Assembly (NCBI GenBank): GCA_018873225.1
Contig: JAEILZ010000005.1
Span: forward strand, 1,984,001 to 2,048,000
Direction: 5' to 3'
DNA from: [Phialemoniopsis] sp. UDSM-2020
Taxonomy: Eukaryota > Ascomycota > Sordariomycetes > Thyridiales > Thyridiaceae
Length of the DNA: 64,000 nucleotides
Shown: positions 35,195-47,255 of the stretch, one piece after another
Layout of the letters: each line of letters opens with the position of its first letter
How positions within the stretch are numbered: the stretch's first letter is position 1
Program-made: the position numbers and the translations under genes
The notes under the pieces: model-generated
Told to the model about the DNA's origin: nothing
The model's input: only the letters and a program-made list of their open reading frames with translations
Databases searched by the model: none

Positions 35195-38100
35195 AGGAGT
35201 ATTAGCACCTGGAGCAAGCAGGTACAGGACCTCAGGGTATATGCAAGTGACGCAGTACAAGCATGTATAGAACAACACTTGTTCGGCCCGCAATGATACT
35301 TGTAGGATGAGGGTGGGCAAAACCAAGCGACCGAGTGGCTCGTCGTCTCACCACCAGAGGCTAGGTAAAAATAGTGCTGTGGGGATTTGGGGGGCATGCC
35401 GCCGCCCGGTCGATAACTAGGTGGGAACAAGAGAGAAAAAGGACAAGACAAGACGAGACAAGATGACAGGGCGGCTTGAGAGAGGTAGTCTGTCCCGAGA
35501 CTTCGGGAAGCGCGACCAGGAAACCCTGTTCACTCGGCAGGTCTAAGATTACTTACAGTCGAGCTAGGCCCAGGAAAGAAAACCTTGACAGCTCATCATG
35601 CAAAACGGCACAGGGCGTCATGCTGATACGGAGGAATTGCTTCTTTCATGGGCACGGCAAGCCCGCATGCCAGGGAGGTGGAATGGGGAAATTGAGATGC
35701 AAATTTGGAGCAAATCGCTCCCGATTTTGGCACTGGTGTGTTTTGAGAGCCGTCCCACCACACCGCCCCATTGGGTCGTGGGTCATGGCGACCCAGTCCT
35801 TCGGGTCGCCGGTCAAGGAGGACGATGTTTTTTTGTTTTTTTTTTCCCTTTCTCTTGTTTCCCTGTACATAGGTACCGCCGTGTGCCCTCGCCGGCTCTG
35901 CTCGCGGCCCTTGGGGTGAGCTGGCCCGGTGTGCATTGTGCAGATACCCATCCTTGCCATCCTCTATTCTCATGAGTGATGAGCTGCACTTGCACAGAGA
36001 CAGGGAACTTTTCCCATAGGCGTGAAACGTTTGGTTCTGCTTTCCAGCTGGGAGATCTCACCCTCACCACGCTATGCCTCCATGTCTGAGGAAACTGTCC
36101 GATTTGTTCATGCCAAACGTGCTCCGCGGGCATAGCAATGAACATGCAAGGTGGCGGTAGATGGGTACGAACATAGGTACAGACGTACATAGATGACTCT
36201 CTGTGCTGGCCTGGTTCTTCGCGATGGAGTGTTGCAATGCTTTTGAACTTGCATAGCCTTATTAAGGAGGGTGTGACCTTCACAAGTCCAGCAACGTGGT
36301 GGTCTGTCATTCGAAGGATTCATTAGAATGAAGCGAGAGGAGGACCCCGTTCTCGCTTGGGTCGGACTGGTCTGTACATCTGTTGTAGGCCGAGGGTGTC
36401 TTTTGCACCATCTTCGCCCTGTGCGGTTTTCTTGAGGGTTACCGACAGCTTGGAATCGGCCAGGAGGCATACCTGTGTACCTATGATCCAGGGTCTTGCT
36501 CCGTCCGCAAGGTAGTGGCTTCGTGACGCCAGAGCTGACCCGCCTTTAACCAGACGGCCCCAGGCGATTGCCGAAACAAGACTCCTAGGCACACCGTAGT
36601 ACCCAAAACATGGCCAGAATTGACGTTGTGTTCAGTGGGCTGGCGGTGGACTGATACTAGGATCAGGCATTTCCAGGGATCACCCACGTTTGGGGAAGCC
36701 AGCTGTGTTCCCAGCCAGACCGACACTGGTCTCACCACTGCAACGGCCCGTCAAATACTTCCGCATCGTAACCAAACCCTCGGTTCCAAGTATCCGTTTG
36801 TATCCATTCGTACTTGTACATTGCTGTGCTCCCTTCCTTCATCTTCTCAGGATCCACAAATCATGTTAAATGAGCCGAAATGCCAGCCCATTCGTAAGTT
36901 TGTTGAACCTTTTAATATGTTTGCTCAACAGCCGGGTGTCGTGGGTGTGAAGCGCATGCCCTCACCGGAGAGTTCACCCGACTTCGCATAAAGGGAACCT
37001 CGAGACTGGGGGCTGTGTCGCGGGAAACGAGAGGGATTGACATCCAGTCGACGCACGAACATGTCCAGCGCCTGTACTTGTAGGAAGACCCCTACCTATA
37101 GTTCAGGCCGGCTTTATCTTCGGTCAATGGCCCCGTCAAGCCAGTGAAGGCTGGAAATAACACAAGGGCTTCCGCTGTGGATGTAACCGGTTTTCTTTGC
37201 GCCAGAGAAGCCTTTCTGGGTACTTGGGCCCGCTTCTAACTCAACAGGTCATGGACAAGTACTGCTGATCTTCCGCAACGCAGTCACGAGCCCATGCTTT
37301 ACCATGCTTGTTCTCTCCATTGTACCAGGAACTGAGATGACTCTCTGTCAGCAGGGCATCCAACGCTCAACTAGAGGTTGTCTAGCCGCCCCGGTCCACC
37401 TTTCTTTCTTCTTTGCTTCCTGATCTGTCGATCGATACATCCAAACTTTTGTAACAGAAGAGCAAGGGAAAATTTTACAGGCCACAGGGTGACCGTCCAG
37501 CCCCGAACTGCCCCATCGCCGCCCTCTTTGAGAGGCAGTGGTGGCGTAGGAGTTCGGATACATTGGTACTCTCCGCTCACATCACAAGACGGGGTGGAAA
37601 GCAGATAGAGACGTCAAGCCGCATGCCACTGCCCATACACGCAGGCTGTATTCATGGACAGTAGCTGGGCATTGGTTCTAGGTCCGTCGCTTTTCCGAAG
37701 GAGGGTTCTCGCCCGTGGAGGTTGGAAATAACCACGACATGCTTCTTTCCCCCCTCCCCTCCCAACGGATAAACTTGTTTCACACGGCAACTGCCTAGCG
37801 GACCCGTAGTGGCTTCACTCTTCTTGGGTCCCAGGTCCATGTAGCCGGGTCGCCTCTGACAGCCACTCTTGCTGCTGATTATCCGGGACAGTAGGAGATT
37901 GCACGACGCGCCGAAGACAATGTATGTACAGCGCATCATTGTCAGGAGTGATATAGGTAGCAGAAGCCCTTCAACGATTCCCCACCCCACCCTCATGTAC
38001 TTGTCAACCAGGTTGCCGCCTGATCTCATCCTGGCGAGGGTGTATACATACTTCTGGCAGATCTGTAATGGGTGTGCATGTACCCATCGAATATCCATAA

Positions 38101-39145
38101 TGGAAACAGTGCATGGCAACTCTATGCTCCACTGCCCACTTGGCCCGGTGTCTAAGCATGAAGCACTGGCTCACCCCCGGTACTTCTGAAGCCAATATGA
38201 AGGACCACAATAGGGCGAACCTTTTGTCCCTCGTACCAGACTAGCGGTTTGTTCGTACGCGCCTTGGGTACTGACGTGAAGCATCAGCGCAGGTTCCCTC
38301 TGTCAATAATAGGCAACTTGGGATAATCCGAGAAAACTCTACTAAACATCATAAGAGTGCAGAGCAGGCAGGAGTCCGTCCATCGTTGACCGTCCTTCTC
38401 TTTGTTCTTCTGTCAACAGCTGGACACTGCAGTTCCGTGATACTGAGGCACAGACGCTCGCGAGCTCTACCCGGTTACGGCTTGTCATAGTGAAGCCCAG
38501 GCAATCCTCAGCAGTAACTGCGTAGTTTTCTGGCTGGGCTCGACCCTTTCACTCCACTCATAGTGGTCCGCGGCCCTTATAGCTTAGGGACAAAGTCGCA
38601 GACTCAATATCCGTCCTCTGCGAGAGGCTTCCAGGGAGCCAGTAGCGACAACCCGGAGTATAGTGACTGTCGCAAGCAGAGTGTAAGAGATACCTTCCGG
38701 CTTAGATCGACGCCGCCATCGCCGAAGACTGGCAGAATTCCCACTTGGTGAATCTGCATCATTTGACAGAGGGAAAGGGTCCACCCCGACCCTCTCCCTG
38801 GCGTTCTCTGCGCTCATTGCAGCAGCCCATGGAAGCCCTGAGCTTGGTGTGGTTTGGCTGACCATGCTCTTGGAGCCATCGTCGGTACGGTCCGGGCACG
38901 GGGTTGATGTAAGCCTCTCCTCACCCCCCTTCGCAATTAAGACCTGGAACGCTGCTCCGGTTCTGTCTGCGCACCGCACAGTGTTTGTCGATGTGGTGAA
39001 TTAATCAAGCGGGAAACAGATCCGGGAATCTTCTTTATGAGTATCTGAAGTCCTCTGACCCAGGGTATAGGTATAATGGAGAGGTACACACACTCCGATC
39101 CAACGAATATGAAGCCTGCCTAACGCCGGAAGAAGTGACTCGCAG

Positions 39146-40792
39146 ACGGTCCCTCTCGACGAGGTCTACTTCGAGACAGTCGTGTTCCACGATAGAGAAT
39201 ACCAGCGTCTTGCGGTCGAGAATGGAGCATATTTTGCCCCTGTTGACGAGGTACGTGGCACCCAAGCTAGAATTGGAACCGATAATTTGAAGCCTGACTC
39301 CTGAATCTCTAACCCGCAGGACGAAGCCGAGCGCTTGCAAGAGATGCACAACGTTTTCGGTAGGATGTTTGACGGGAGACTAATCTTTCCACCTATTCAA
39401 AGACCTAGACGAGTCCTCGACTGCGGATTCGGAAGCGCTTCTTGGGCAAAGGACGTTGCAATACAATACCCAGCCTGCCAGGTTCGTGAAGAAAGCCGGC
39501 TTCAGTTTTGTCGTTCCTTTGTTACTCCCTATGCCTTGTCACCCTGGTTGATCAAGTTGCCGTGCAATTCGCAGTCTCCCAAGGCGCCCGGCGGCCTCGG
39601 GGCTGGTCCAAGTGGCTGATAGCCGCTCCAGCTCTTCGAGGAACGAATGATGTCGTTCAAGATGAGAACGCTAATCTTTTTCGATCAGGTCATCGGCATC
39701 GACCTCAGTCCACACATGATTCCAGAGGACATTCCCGACAATCTCGATCTGCAGATCGACGACTTGAATCGACCGTAAGAGGCATCAGAAGCTCGAAACC
39801 CGGCCCAGCTGACGATAAAATCAGCTTCACCTTTCCTCCCAACTATTTCGATTTCGTCCATAGTCGTCTCGTCGCAGGCGGGATCAATTCCAATCGATGG
39901 AGAGATTATCTGCGGGATATGGTACGCGTACTGCGACCCGGCGGTTGGTGTCAGATGGTGGAGATCTATTTCAACGCTCAGTCGGACAACGGCTCGTTGA
40001 CGTCGAGTACTATCCCATCTGCCGAATCCTACGAGCCTGTATACGCCGTACTGACGCGGGTTTGCCTCTACCAGATCATGCTTTAAGCCGATGGTCGCAG
40101 CGATATCTGGAGAGCATGTCGCCGTACAAGGATCCAAGAATACCGCTGCGGCTGGAACAGATGATGAGACAGGCTGGCTTCGTCGACGTCGATTCCCGAA
40201 TCCTGCCCTTGCCCATGAACGGATGGTCGTCTGGTCTGTGAAGAATCTCTCGCTTGATAGATTATGCCCTGAAACACTAACAAGTACGCACAACCAGACC
40301 CACGCTCGCATGATATCGGTACAGCCAATCGAGACAATGTACAGCGACTACTTTCGTCTTTGGCGACATTTCCGCTGACTGAGCTGGCTGGGTAAGGGTT
40401 TCTCCTTGCTGTGCTCATGCTACTCCAGGATTGACCAGGGTGTGAGAAAAACGACTGATGGGAGTACCAGGATGCCAATTGCGGACGTACAGCTTCTGGT
40501 TGCACAAGCTCGAGCCGAGGCAGACAACGTCGAATTTAAGGTGAGGAGACATTCAGCGGCCCTTTCACGGTGGTAAATGTCGAGGAATGAATTGCGAGAC
40601 CTCCTTTGAAGTCTCATCGGCTGACATCGACCTTTGCTGTAGGCTTATTTCCCCGTGTAAGTTGATCCAATAACACCTATTCGATGAGGACGGGCCCATA
40701 CGGCGAGATTCTCCCCTTGACCCTGTCTCTGAGGATATTTTTCTCTGACCCAGTCCTTTAGTTACGTTTGCATTGGCCGAAAGCGTCGGTGA
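39146..40792 (+). CDS. LaeA/TAM-like SAM-dependent methyltransferase (5' end unresolved)
   Basis: Class I methyltransferase of the large fungal LaeA-like group; substrate unknown. Nine exons can be joined in frame: 39146-39250, 39320-39481, 39689-39774, 39825-40006, 40075-40233, 40298-40391, 40429-40540, 40643-40656 (14 nt) and 40762-40792. The total is 945 nt and 314 aa. The product has the pre-domain block YQRLAVENGAYFAPVDEDEA then MHNVFGRMFDGRLIFPP. SAM motif I is LDCGFGSASWAKDVA, then VIGIDLSPHMIPEDI, FDFVHSRLVAGGI, MVRVLRPGGWCQMVE, MMRQAGFVDVDSRILPLPMN and the C-terminal KAYFPVYVCIGRKRR. Three donors are weak (GTTCGT, GTCTGT, GTACTA). No in-frame ATG precedes exon 1, so a short upstream exon is missing. 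It stands alone, without biosynthetic neighbours. Confidence 0.78.
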
Positions 40793-42948
40793 TCTGAGTC
40801 AAGATTGCATCTGCCCTGTTCCTGAGCCCAGTCCTGGCTTACATTCGTGTGCCAGAGCAAACGTCTCGAGTGCGTGGAAGCGGAGCATTTCTCTTTGTCT
40901 TTTTAGAAGGAGCCGGCGATCAAGTATTTGTTTCTGGCAAGGGCGGACGCCGCATCGACGCGGAATAAATCCAATCGAATCCCCGCACCCTGAGAGGCGG
41001 CAAGCGAGCACAAGTGCGCCTGTCAATGGGTCACACGCGGTATCGTTGTCGTGAGGTGATTGGTCATGGGTTGGGAGCAATACCGGTACTGGAGACAGTG
41101 GATTATGTTGACATGGTCAAAAGGGCACGGGAGCTGGGTCGGCCATGTCTGCATGGAATGGAGTTGCCGGGTATGGCCCAAGTCAATTGAGAGTTTCGTA
41201 GCGAGGCGCCGCGTATGCATCTAGATTAGCTTGGCTGGAAGTGGCTTGACCAAAGGAATGAATGAATCATGAACGAAAAGATTCGATATTCTTCATAGAC
41301 GATGCTGTTGTTCTCAAACGATGATGAGGGACTTCTTTGTATGCCGTACCGTCGACATTGACCTGACACAGGCGCGGGCTTCCGGCCGGAAAGCTCTATA
41401 AAATCGAGGCTGCAGGGAGACCACAACGGCCAGGCAATATTGGTAAGTTCCCGTAAGGGATATTGTTTCGACGGCAGTATCCCCATTTTCTTGATTTCTA
41501 GAAATGGAACTCTTGCCATGGTGCGAAAGATAGGCAAGGGCTGATGGGCAAGGTGGACTTTGACGATGACGACCACAGAGAGAATTGAGTTGTAATGAAA
41601 TGACAAGAGCAGAATCTCGTTCACGACCAAGCACAAGCTGTAGAATTACCTACGCAAGCAATTTTTTGCAAAAGAAAGAGACTGCGACAGACTCTCCATG
41701 GGCTCTTACCCATTCGGGGCCAAGGCCGGCTTCGCTACCGGCTGGCTGGGACACTCTGACACTGGGGGAGATGAGCAAAGTACAAGAATTAGTTGATTCC
41801 GTCCCCCTTTATCCCTCGCATCTTCAAGGTAAGTAATGAAGGAGGATCAATCGTTGATACCCAACACCATCTATCTCTCTGTCTGGTCCCTCTGCTTCTC
41901 TCTCCTCTTTCTGCCCAATGACCCAATGCAATGATTCATCAACTACAACCTGTTTCGTCCATTGATTGCGGCGACTACTTCAGCAGGTGGTGTGTGGAGT
42001 CGCCACGGTCATGGGCACTCAATTTACAAGTGCTGGATCGTTGTGTTGGGCTCTGGAACTGGACTTGCCGGGAGCGAGTCGGTTCGGCTATGAGCACTGA
42101 GATAGAAGATGATATAGCCCCAAAGGAAGCCAAATTCCGCTGTTGGACGTGCTTTGTTGCTCATCTTTCCACGCAATCAAGTCCCTACCTCCTCTATCTA
42201 GGTACGTCCCTTGAAATTTCAGCCAGTGGATGGTTATCAAGAGCTCATTCGTTCCCATTCGATACTCGCCATTAAAATGAAGTGGCATGCCTGGCTTTGT
42301 TGATGCCCAGTTGGACACATGATTGTAAATGCATCAACGAACGTGAAGGGTAGGAAAGGAGGCTCCCCTGTTCTAGTGTCTCAGTGAGGCGTCCGGGGAA
42401 GAGCCGACCCTTGCTCGACCCATATTGGCGTGGGTTCCGGATCAGTCAGGTGATGGCTGGCTAATTTGCTCCCCATGGCGCCTGTCGGGGTATCTTCTTG
42501 TAGTGGTAAGCTGGAACTTTCGGACTATGTGCCATTGCAACAATCACAGGACAAGGGCCGAGTAGGGGCGTCTGTATTCACCCAACATAGTTCGTGGTTA
42601 TAATCATCTGGCTTGATCAGGACCAACCGAATTCTGATGTAATCCATCTGAATTGAATGGTATTCTACTGTGTACCTTGCTATACATTCAAAGGACCACA
42701 GCTTGCCCAGGTAACATGAATTTAGCTGGACATGATGTCTCGCTACCTAAGGTAGGTAGTTAGATTTTAGCGCCCCTTGGAAACCAACCCACGCCAGGAA
42801 ATCCTACTGGCCAATTGCTCGGAGCTCAAACCACTTTTTTTTCTTCCTCTTCGTCGACCAACTTTACGTGCATGCTTGTCAACGTCCATCTGCCGAGTGA
42901 GATTCTTGCATTCAAAGCCAGCAAGTCGAAGATACCAGTGTCGCCGCC
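40793..42948. other. Gene-free region before AIM41
   Basis: About 2.2 kb with no supportable gene. It contains the near-palindrome CTACCTAAGGTAG at 42743-42755, and C/T-rich sequence just before the AIM41 start. An out-of-frame ATG at 42872 opens a frame that overlaps the AIM41 start. Confidence 0.5.
42743..42759. repeat. CTACCT-A-AGGTAG palindrome
   Basis: A 13-base perfect palindrome with a one-base centre (42743-42755), extended by GTAG. It belongs to the TACCTA/TAGGTA motif family scattered through the intergenic DNA. Confidence 0.7.
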
Positions 42949-43560
42949 ATGGCCAGCCTATTCTCAACGACAGCCCGCGCAAGCGTGGGTCGCCTTTCAA
43001 CTCGACCTTCACCAAAGCTGGGCCTCAAGCCGAGCTCCCTGATCCTTTGCCGGGCATACTCTGCGGAGGCGCCGCCCCCGCCTCTACTTGCCAAACTCAA
43101 GGGCGACCTCAAGACCGCGATGAAGGCCAAGGACACTGCCAGACTCGGCGTTTTGCGATCCGTTCTATCGTCGACTCTCAACGCAAGTAAGACTGCTTCG
43201 CCCATCAAGACGGATGCACAGCTTGTCGCATTACTACGAAAGCAAGCTCGATCGGCACAGGACGCCGTGGAAGAGTTCCGGACGGCGGGCAGGGACGATC
43301 TTGTCGAAAAGGAGGAAGCCCAAATACGGATACTGGAGGAGTACGCCTCGGGGAGCGGTGTTGAGAGCATCGGCGAGGCAGAACTGCGACCCATTGTGCA
43401 AGCAGTGATGACAGAGATGGCAACCGAGGGCGTTCCCGCAAAATCGCAGATGGGCGAGGCCATGAAAAGGCTACTGGCGCCTGGCGGACCGCTCAGTGGC
43501 AAGGATGTGGAAAAGACGGAAGTTATTAAGCTCGTGAAGGAGCTGAGTGCACAGGCATAA
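42949..43560 (+). CDS. AIM41: Aim41, mitochondrial GatB/YqeY-domain protein
   Basis: Single exon, 203 aa. Residues 1-38 are rich in Ser/Arg/Leu with almost no acid (MASLFSTTARASVGRLSTRP), a typical mitochondrial presequence. The rest is a YqeY/Aim41 domain: LLAKLKGDLKTAMKAKDTAR, LGVLRSVLSSTLNA, QLVALLRKQARSAQDAVEEF, EEAQIRILEEYASG and MGEAMKRLLAPGGPLSG. YqeY proteins share the tail domain of GatB, an amidotransferase subunit for Gln-tRNA formation; the exact role of Aim41 in yeast is not defined beyond a mitochondrial-inheritance phenotype. The start sits in GCCGCCATGG, an ideal Kozak context, which argues for 42949 despite the upstream out-of-frame ATG at 42872. Confidence 0.93.
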   Translation: MASLFSTTARASVGRLSTRPSPKLGLKPSSLILCRAYSAEAPPPPLLAKLKGDLKTAMKAKDTARLGVLRSVLSSTLNASKTASPIKTDAQLVALLRKQARSAQDAVEEFRTAGRDDLVEKEEAQIRILEEYASGSGVESIGEAELRPIVQAVMTEMATEGVPAKSQMGEAMKRLLAPGGPLSGKDVEKTEVIKLVKELSAQA

Positions 43561-44942
43561 GCTGGACGAGAGACGGGAACCATACCCCCATCTCAGCTGG
43601 AAGAGCCTAGCCGATTCTCTCGGACAGCAACTCGAGCCTGGTTTTGTAGCAATATTTGTGGCCGTAGACAAAGTTCGTGTAAGACTAGGACGTACTTTAT
43701 AGACACTGCTCACTAGCAGGCTTTCATCTCAAGATACTTGGACGAGACATTACTAGAAAAGGTACAGGTCTCCGCCAGAAGGATCTGTTTGCATAGGTTC
43801 TTTATTCTGCAAATATCTGACAGCTCCCACATTCAACTCTATGCGCCGATCCAAGCCCGCAAAGCTGCTTTGGAAGTCACGAGAAGGGCCTGCAGAAAAC
43901 ACTTCTAGACAAAGATCAAGACGCACTTGTAGAAACTCTGAGCCATATAGCAGTTAGAGGCATCAATTTGTATCTAACAACTACCTACGTACCTAGGTAT
44001 CATGGCGCATGCTGAGACTGGAGAACACTGGGGGAGTAGCCTGGAATGGTCCAGAGATGCAGCTAAAAGACCTACCCCAACCCACTATCGCTAGTCGAAG
44101 TTGACCCCACAGTAAGCTAAAGTTAGAGTTCAGCAACCCCCCCTACATACGCAAGGTTGCCAAGTACATCCGAGCAAGGGAGGGTGTTCGTTGCTCTTGT
44201 GTGAATTCAATTGATGTTAGTGATGTTCTCCTGCGGCCCATGAAATGCTCTACTAGGTAGGCAATCCCCCAGGCGGCATTGTTTCCTTGTACTCGATCAA
44301 ATCTCTGGTGTGTTTTGATATACTTTGACTTGCTTGACTCGTCTGCCAATCCCGGGGCGCCACCTCCCGCTACCCGTCTCGCACATCCTCCCTTCTTGCG
44401 CTTGTATCTCTCGAAATCGGTCTTTGCCGTCATGATCAACAAGATCCCATAAGTGCAGGATCGCTTAGGGCTGGTGCTAAACCTATCGCTTTCATACCCG
44501 TGTAAGTAGCTAACTTGAGTGAGGCAAGTGGCTGGTGATCCAACATGCCTCCTGTCTATCCTTCCCATCCTTCCCATCCTTCCCCTGAAGAGGTGTTTTA
44601 TGATATTACCCTCTCCCCTGACCTTCGGTCGTTATGGAGCGAGCGCTACCCCTCCTTTCTCGTTTGTGACACCGTGAACCGTCATATAAAACCCAATGAT
44701 ATACCTCCTCCTCTGGTTCCATCCACTGGGTATCACTTTCATATTGGATTGATACAATTGTTTCTCAATTGAGCGTTGGAAAATTGCAAAGCTCGAATCG
44801 CATCCTGTAATCCCACCTGTGCCTCCAAAGGACCTCATCTTTTGTTAAGCACACTAGTCGCTGCCTGCTCCAGACCACTAGGAAGGGCGCACTCATCACC
44901 GCGGAGCCTCTCTCCCCCCTTGCGAACGGCACTGCTTTCAGT
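43561..44942. other. Intergenic region
   Basis: About 1.4 kb. It contains TACCTACGTACCTAGGTA at 43982-43999, and three tandem CCTTCCCAT-like units at about 44561-44586. A 75-codon frame at 44545-44772 has no recognisable features and is left out. Confidence 0.5.
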
Positions 44943-45446
44943 ATGAGTGCAGACATGGAATCATCGAATGTTGGCATCGAGGAGCATGTATCCTCGCTGA
45001 TCATGCCATCAACATTGTCTTCACCTGAGCCCGAGACTCGCGGAAGGAAAAGGCGACGTAGCCCGCTTCGTCTCACCTTGGTCAACAGTGGCCAGATTCC
45101 CTCGGGCGAGTCGGCGACGCTCCGAGGCCGCCAGCGGCATCGGTCCACTTCGCTGGTCAATCTCTCGTCTCGTGCAACGTCGATGAGTTTGCGAGACGCA
45201 TCCCACTCGCCGTCTCGCAGACGGATACTCCGCGTCATGCACCTGGAGCGCAGGCGCAGTCAGAGCCCATCGCGGTCGTGCTCGCCCAACAACAAAGACG
45301 TGCCGAAAAGGCGGAGGCAACGCACTCGGAGCCGGAGCCGGAGCCATCACGACGTTGCATTTGCCTCGGTGGACTTGAAGTCCCCACTCCAGTTCGAGTT
45401 CGTTGTCAGCGGCAAAGAGACGCCAGACAAAGAAGAAGAGGGTTGA
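44943..45446 (+). CDS. Possible small Arg/Ser-rich protein (167 aa)
   Basis: A 167-codon ATG frame. Its product is low-complexity: Arg-Ser dipeptides and basic clusters (GRKRRRSPLRL, RRRSQSPSRSCSPNNKDVPK, RRRQRTRSRSRS), preceded by an acidic/serine N-terminus and ended by an acidic tail (DKEEEG). RS-like stretches occur in splicing and RNA-binding factors, but there is no RRM or other folded domain. The frame lies alone in a 3.7-kb gap, and the complementary frames are similarly long, so the coding case is weak. Alternatives are a fast-evolving nuclear protein or a chance open frame. Confidence 0.4.
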   Translation: MSADMESSNVGIEEHVSSLIMPSTLSSPEPETRGRKRRRSPLRLTLVNSGQIPSGESATLRGRQRHRSTSLVNLSSRATSMSLRDASHSPSRRRILRVMHLERRRSQSPSRSCSPNNKDVPKRRRQRTRSRSRSHHDVAFASVDLKSPLQFEFVVSGKETPDKEEEG

Positions 45447-47255
45447 CTTGGTTGACCAACCGTATTTGAAAGACTGGCGGGCAGAATGCAAGATCTGACC
45501 ACTCTTGCTCTTTTATGGCATCCTTACAGCCAGCGGAATTACTTCCAGCAATAACTTGGGTCAATCGCAAAAAGCGGCATTACCATGGGATTGATTGCTC
45601 AGGTCCCACTCTTGGCAACTATCCACGGAAGACTTCCCTTGAGAGCCGGGTATGCTAGGGCCAGTTCAACATGAGGTGATTAGGGCGCAGCAGAGCAGCT
45701 ACAGGTGTCGGAGCGTATTTCTTTGGGACGTGGAACAGAGACGCATGGTTGTTCCACACAGCACGCTTGACCATGGGAATCGGATCCGAAGGGGGCCTTG
45801 ATCACTTCCTTCTTGAAGAGTAGCTCTCGGGGAGCACTGATCTACGGCGGCGATGAAATGTTCGGGCCTGTACGAAGTACAGTATGCAGATACAAAGAGA
45901 CGGTGATATGAAACTCGAGTGGAGTCCCCGCAGTGGAGTTGCCGATCCGGGGAAGCCTTCCTCTATGGAGTCTGGTACTTATTGTTCAGCAGGTCTGACC
46001 TCTGCTTGGGAATACTTATAGCATCAAAATGCACTTTGATTCATTTCATCTGGCAACAATACAAGACATGGATTTTCTTAGGTATGGAGGTTGGGACACA
46101 ATATACTTGGGCATAATCTACGGACGAAAATGAGCACAGTATCAACTTGATGAAGCACCTGACAGTTGCAGGGATCTGTGAGTGGGTGAGTGGTCTCACT
46201 TTGCAACCTCTGGCTGCTGCCGGTGGACGATCTGAGCCGGCGAGTGTGTGGGTGTGAGTGTGCATTGCCATGGTTTGGTAATCTCAGAAAACTTGAAGAA
46301 ACATCGACACCTCCATCTACTCTCAAAAGCTGTTCACCCTGGGTGTGTGCCTACACAATAAACATCACATCACGAGCTGCTCAGAATCCATAGCCTTGCA
46401 TCCCACGCTATCAGCAGTGAGAGTGAACGCTTTCTTTTCCTGATCAAATCAAATGAATGATTATCCATCGTTCATCATCCATCACCAGAGTACACAAACC
46501 TACTTAGCTACCGTATCGAAAGTGTCTCTTCCCAGAAAGTTAGTGGAGGGTCAGGTGATGCCCTCTTGCGTCTTAGCGTCTGGATGCTGTGCATTTCTGC
46601 AGGTCTCGTGGCCAACCTACAGTCCCACCAACTGGATCCGTCATCGCCAACCGGACCCAGCAAAAAAAGCCTACTGGTCCAAAAGTCCACCGAGCCTGGG
46701 AGGTCTCGAATGCCTGGCGCGCGTAGCCTGCTGCAACCTGCAACCTCGATACACAGAGCATCCATCCCCAAAGCCAACCTTGCAGGGGTCCTCCCGCTAA
46801 TTCTCCCCACTACCTACGTACCTATTCCCATTCATCCTTATCACCACTACCTACTTACCTACTCACTTATCGTATCGCAACAAGACCTCACCTCACCTGG
46901 ACCTCACTTCCCTCTCCTGGCTTTCGTCAGCATCGTTTTTTTCTTCCTTGCAGAGCTGAGCTTCCTAGGATTGCTTGGTGTCTTCTTTTTGCACGGTTGA
47001 TGGTCACCTAACTTCTTTTTCTTCACCTTTCGTTTTGCGACCCATGTCCTCGTTCCTCTCGTCCTTCGTTTCGCTCTCGAGGTCATATCGGAGATAACAT
47101 CATTGACAAAGCCCCTCTATCTTCACACGAGGCTGCCTGTCTGCACCACCATAAGTCTCTGTCATGAGCAGTCTCAAATCCTGTTCTTCGACACTTTTCT
47201 GATCTGCACTTGGCTGTGTTGGTTTGCCAGGCAGTGCAGTGTTGGCGTCGGCATC
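45447..47255. promoter_or_regulatory. Long leader/promoter of the SNF2 gene
   Basis: About 1.8 kb without a supportable gene. It contains a TACCTA/ACCTAC-rich stretch (46810-46866), CCTCA repeats (about 46883-46910) and a T/C-rich block up to about 47060, as in long fungal 5' leaders. Confidence 0.45.
46810..46866. repeat. TACCTAC-type degenerate repeat
   Basis: Several imperfect TACCTAC/TACCTA units within 57 bases upstream of the SNF2 gene. It is the densest cluster of this motif in the window. Confidence 0.6.

Larger units (their letters stand above)
33924..39145. other. Gene-poor island, 5.2 kb
   Basis: No frame on either strand shows family-like sequence. It contains a G14 run (35181-35194), a CAC repeat (35078-35093), a GGTGGTG/CACCACC inverted repeat (34636-34672) and scattered TACCTA/TAGGTA motifs. 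The first exon of the methyltransferase at 39146 must lie somewhere in its right part. Long non-coding transcripts or decayed mobile DNA are possible but not supported by anything I can see. Confidence 0.5.

Noticed and set aside
37652..38119. 155-codon minus-strand frame in the gene-poor island
   Set aside because: No recognisable motifs, unremarkable start context and overlapping frames of similar length on the other strand.
39508..40241. Methyltransferase as a frameshifted pseudogene
   Set aside because: The apparent frame breaks coincide with plausible GT-AG introns, and splicing restores all family blocks through the C-terminus.
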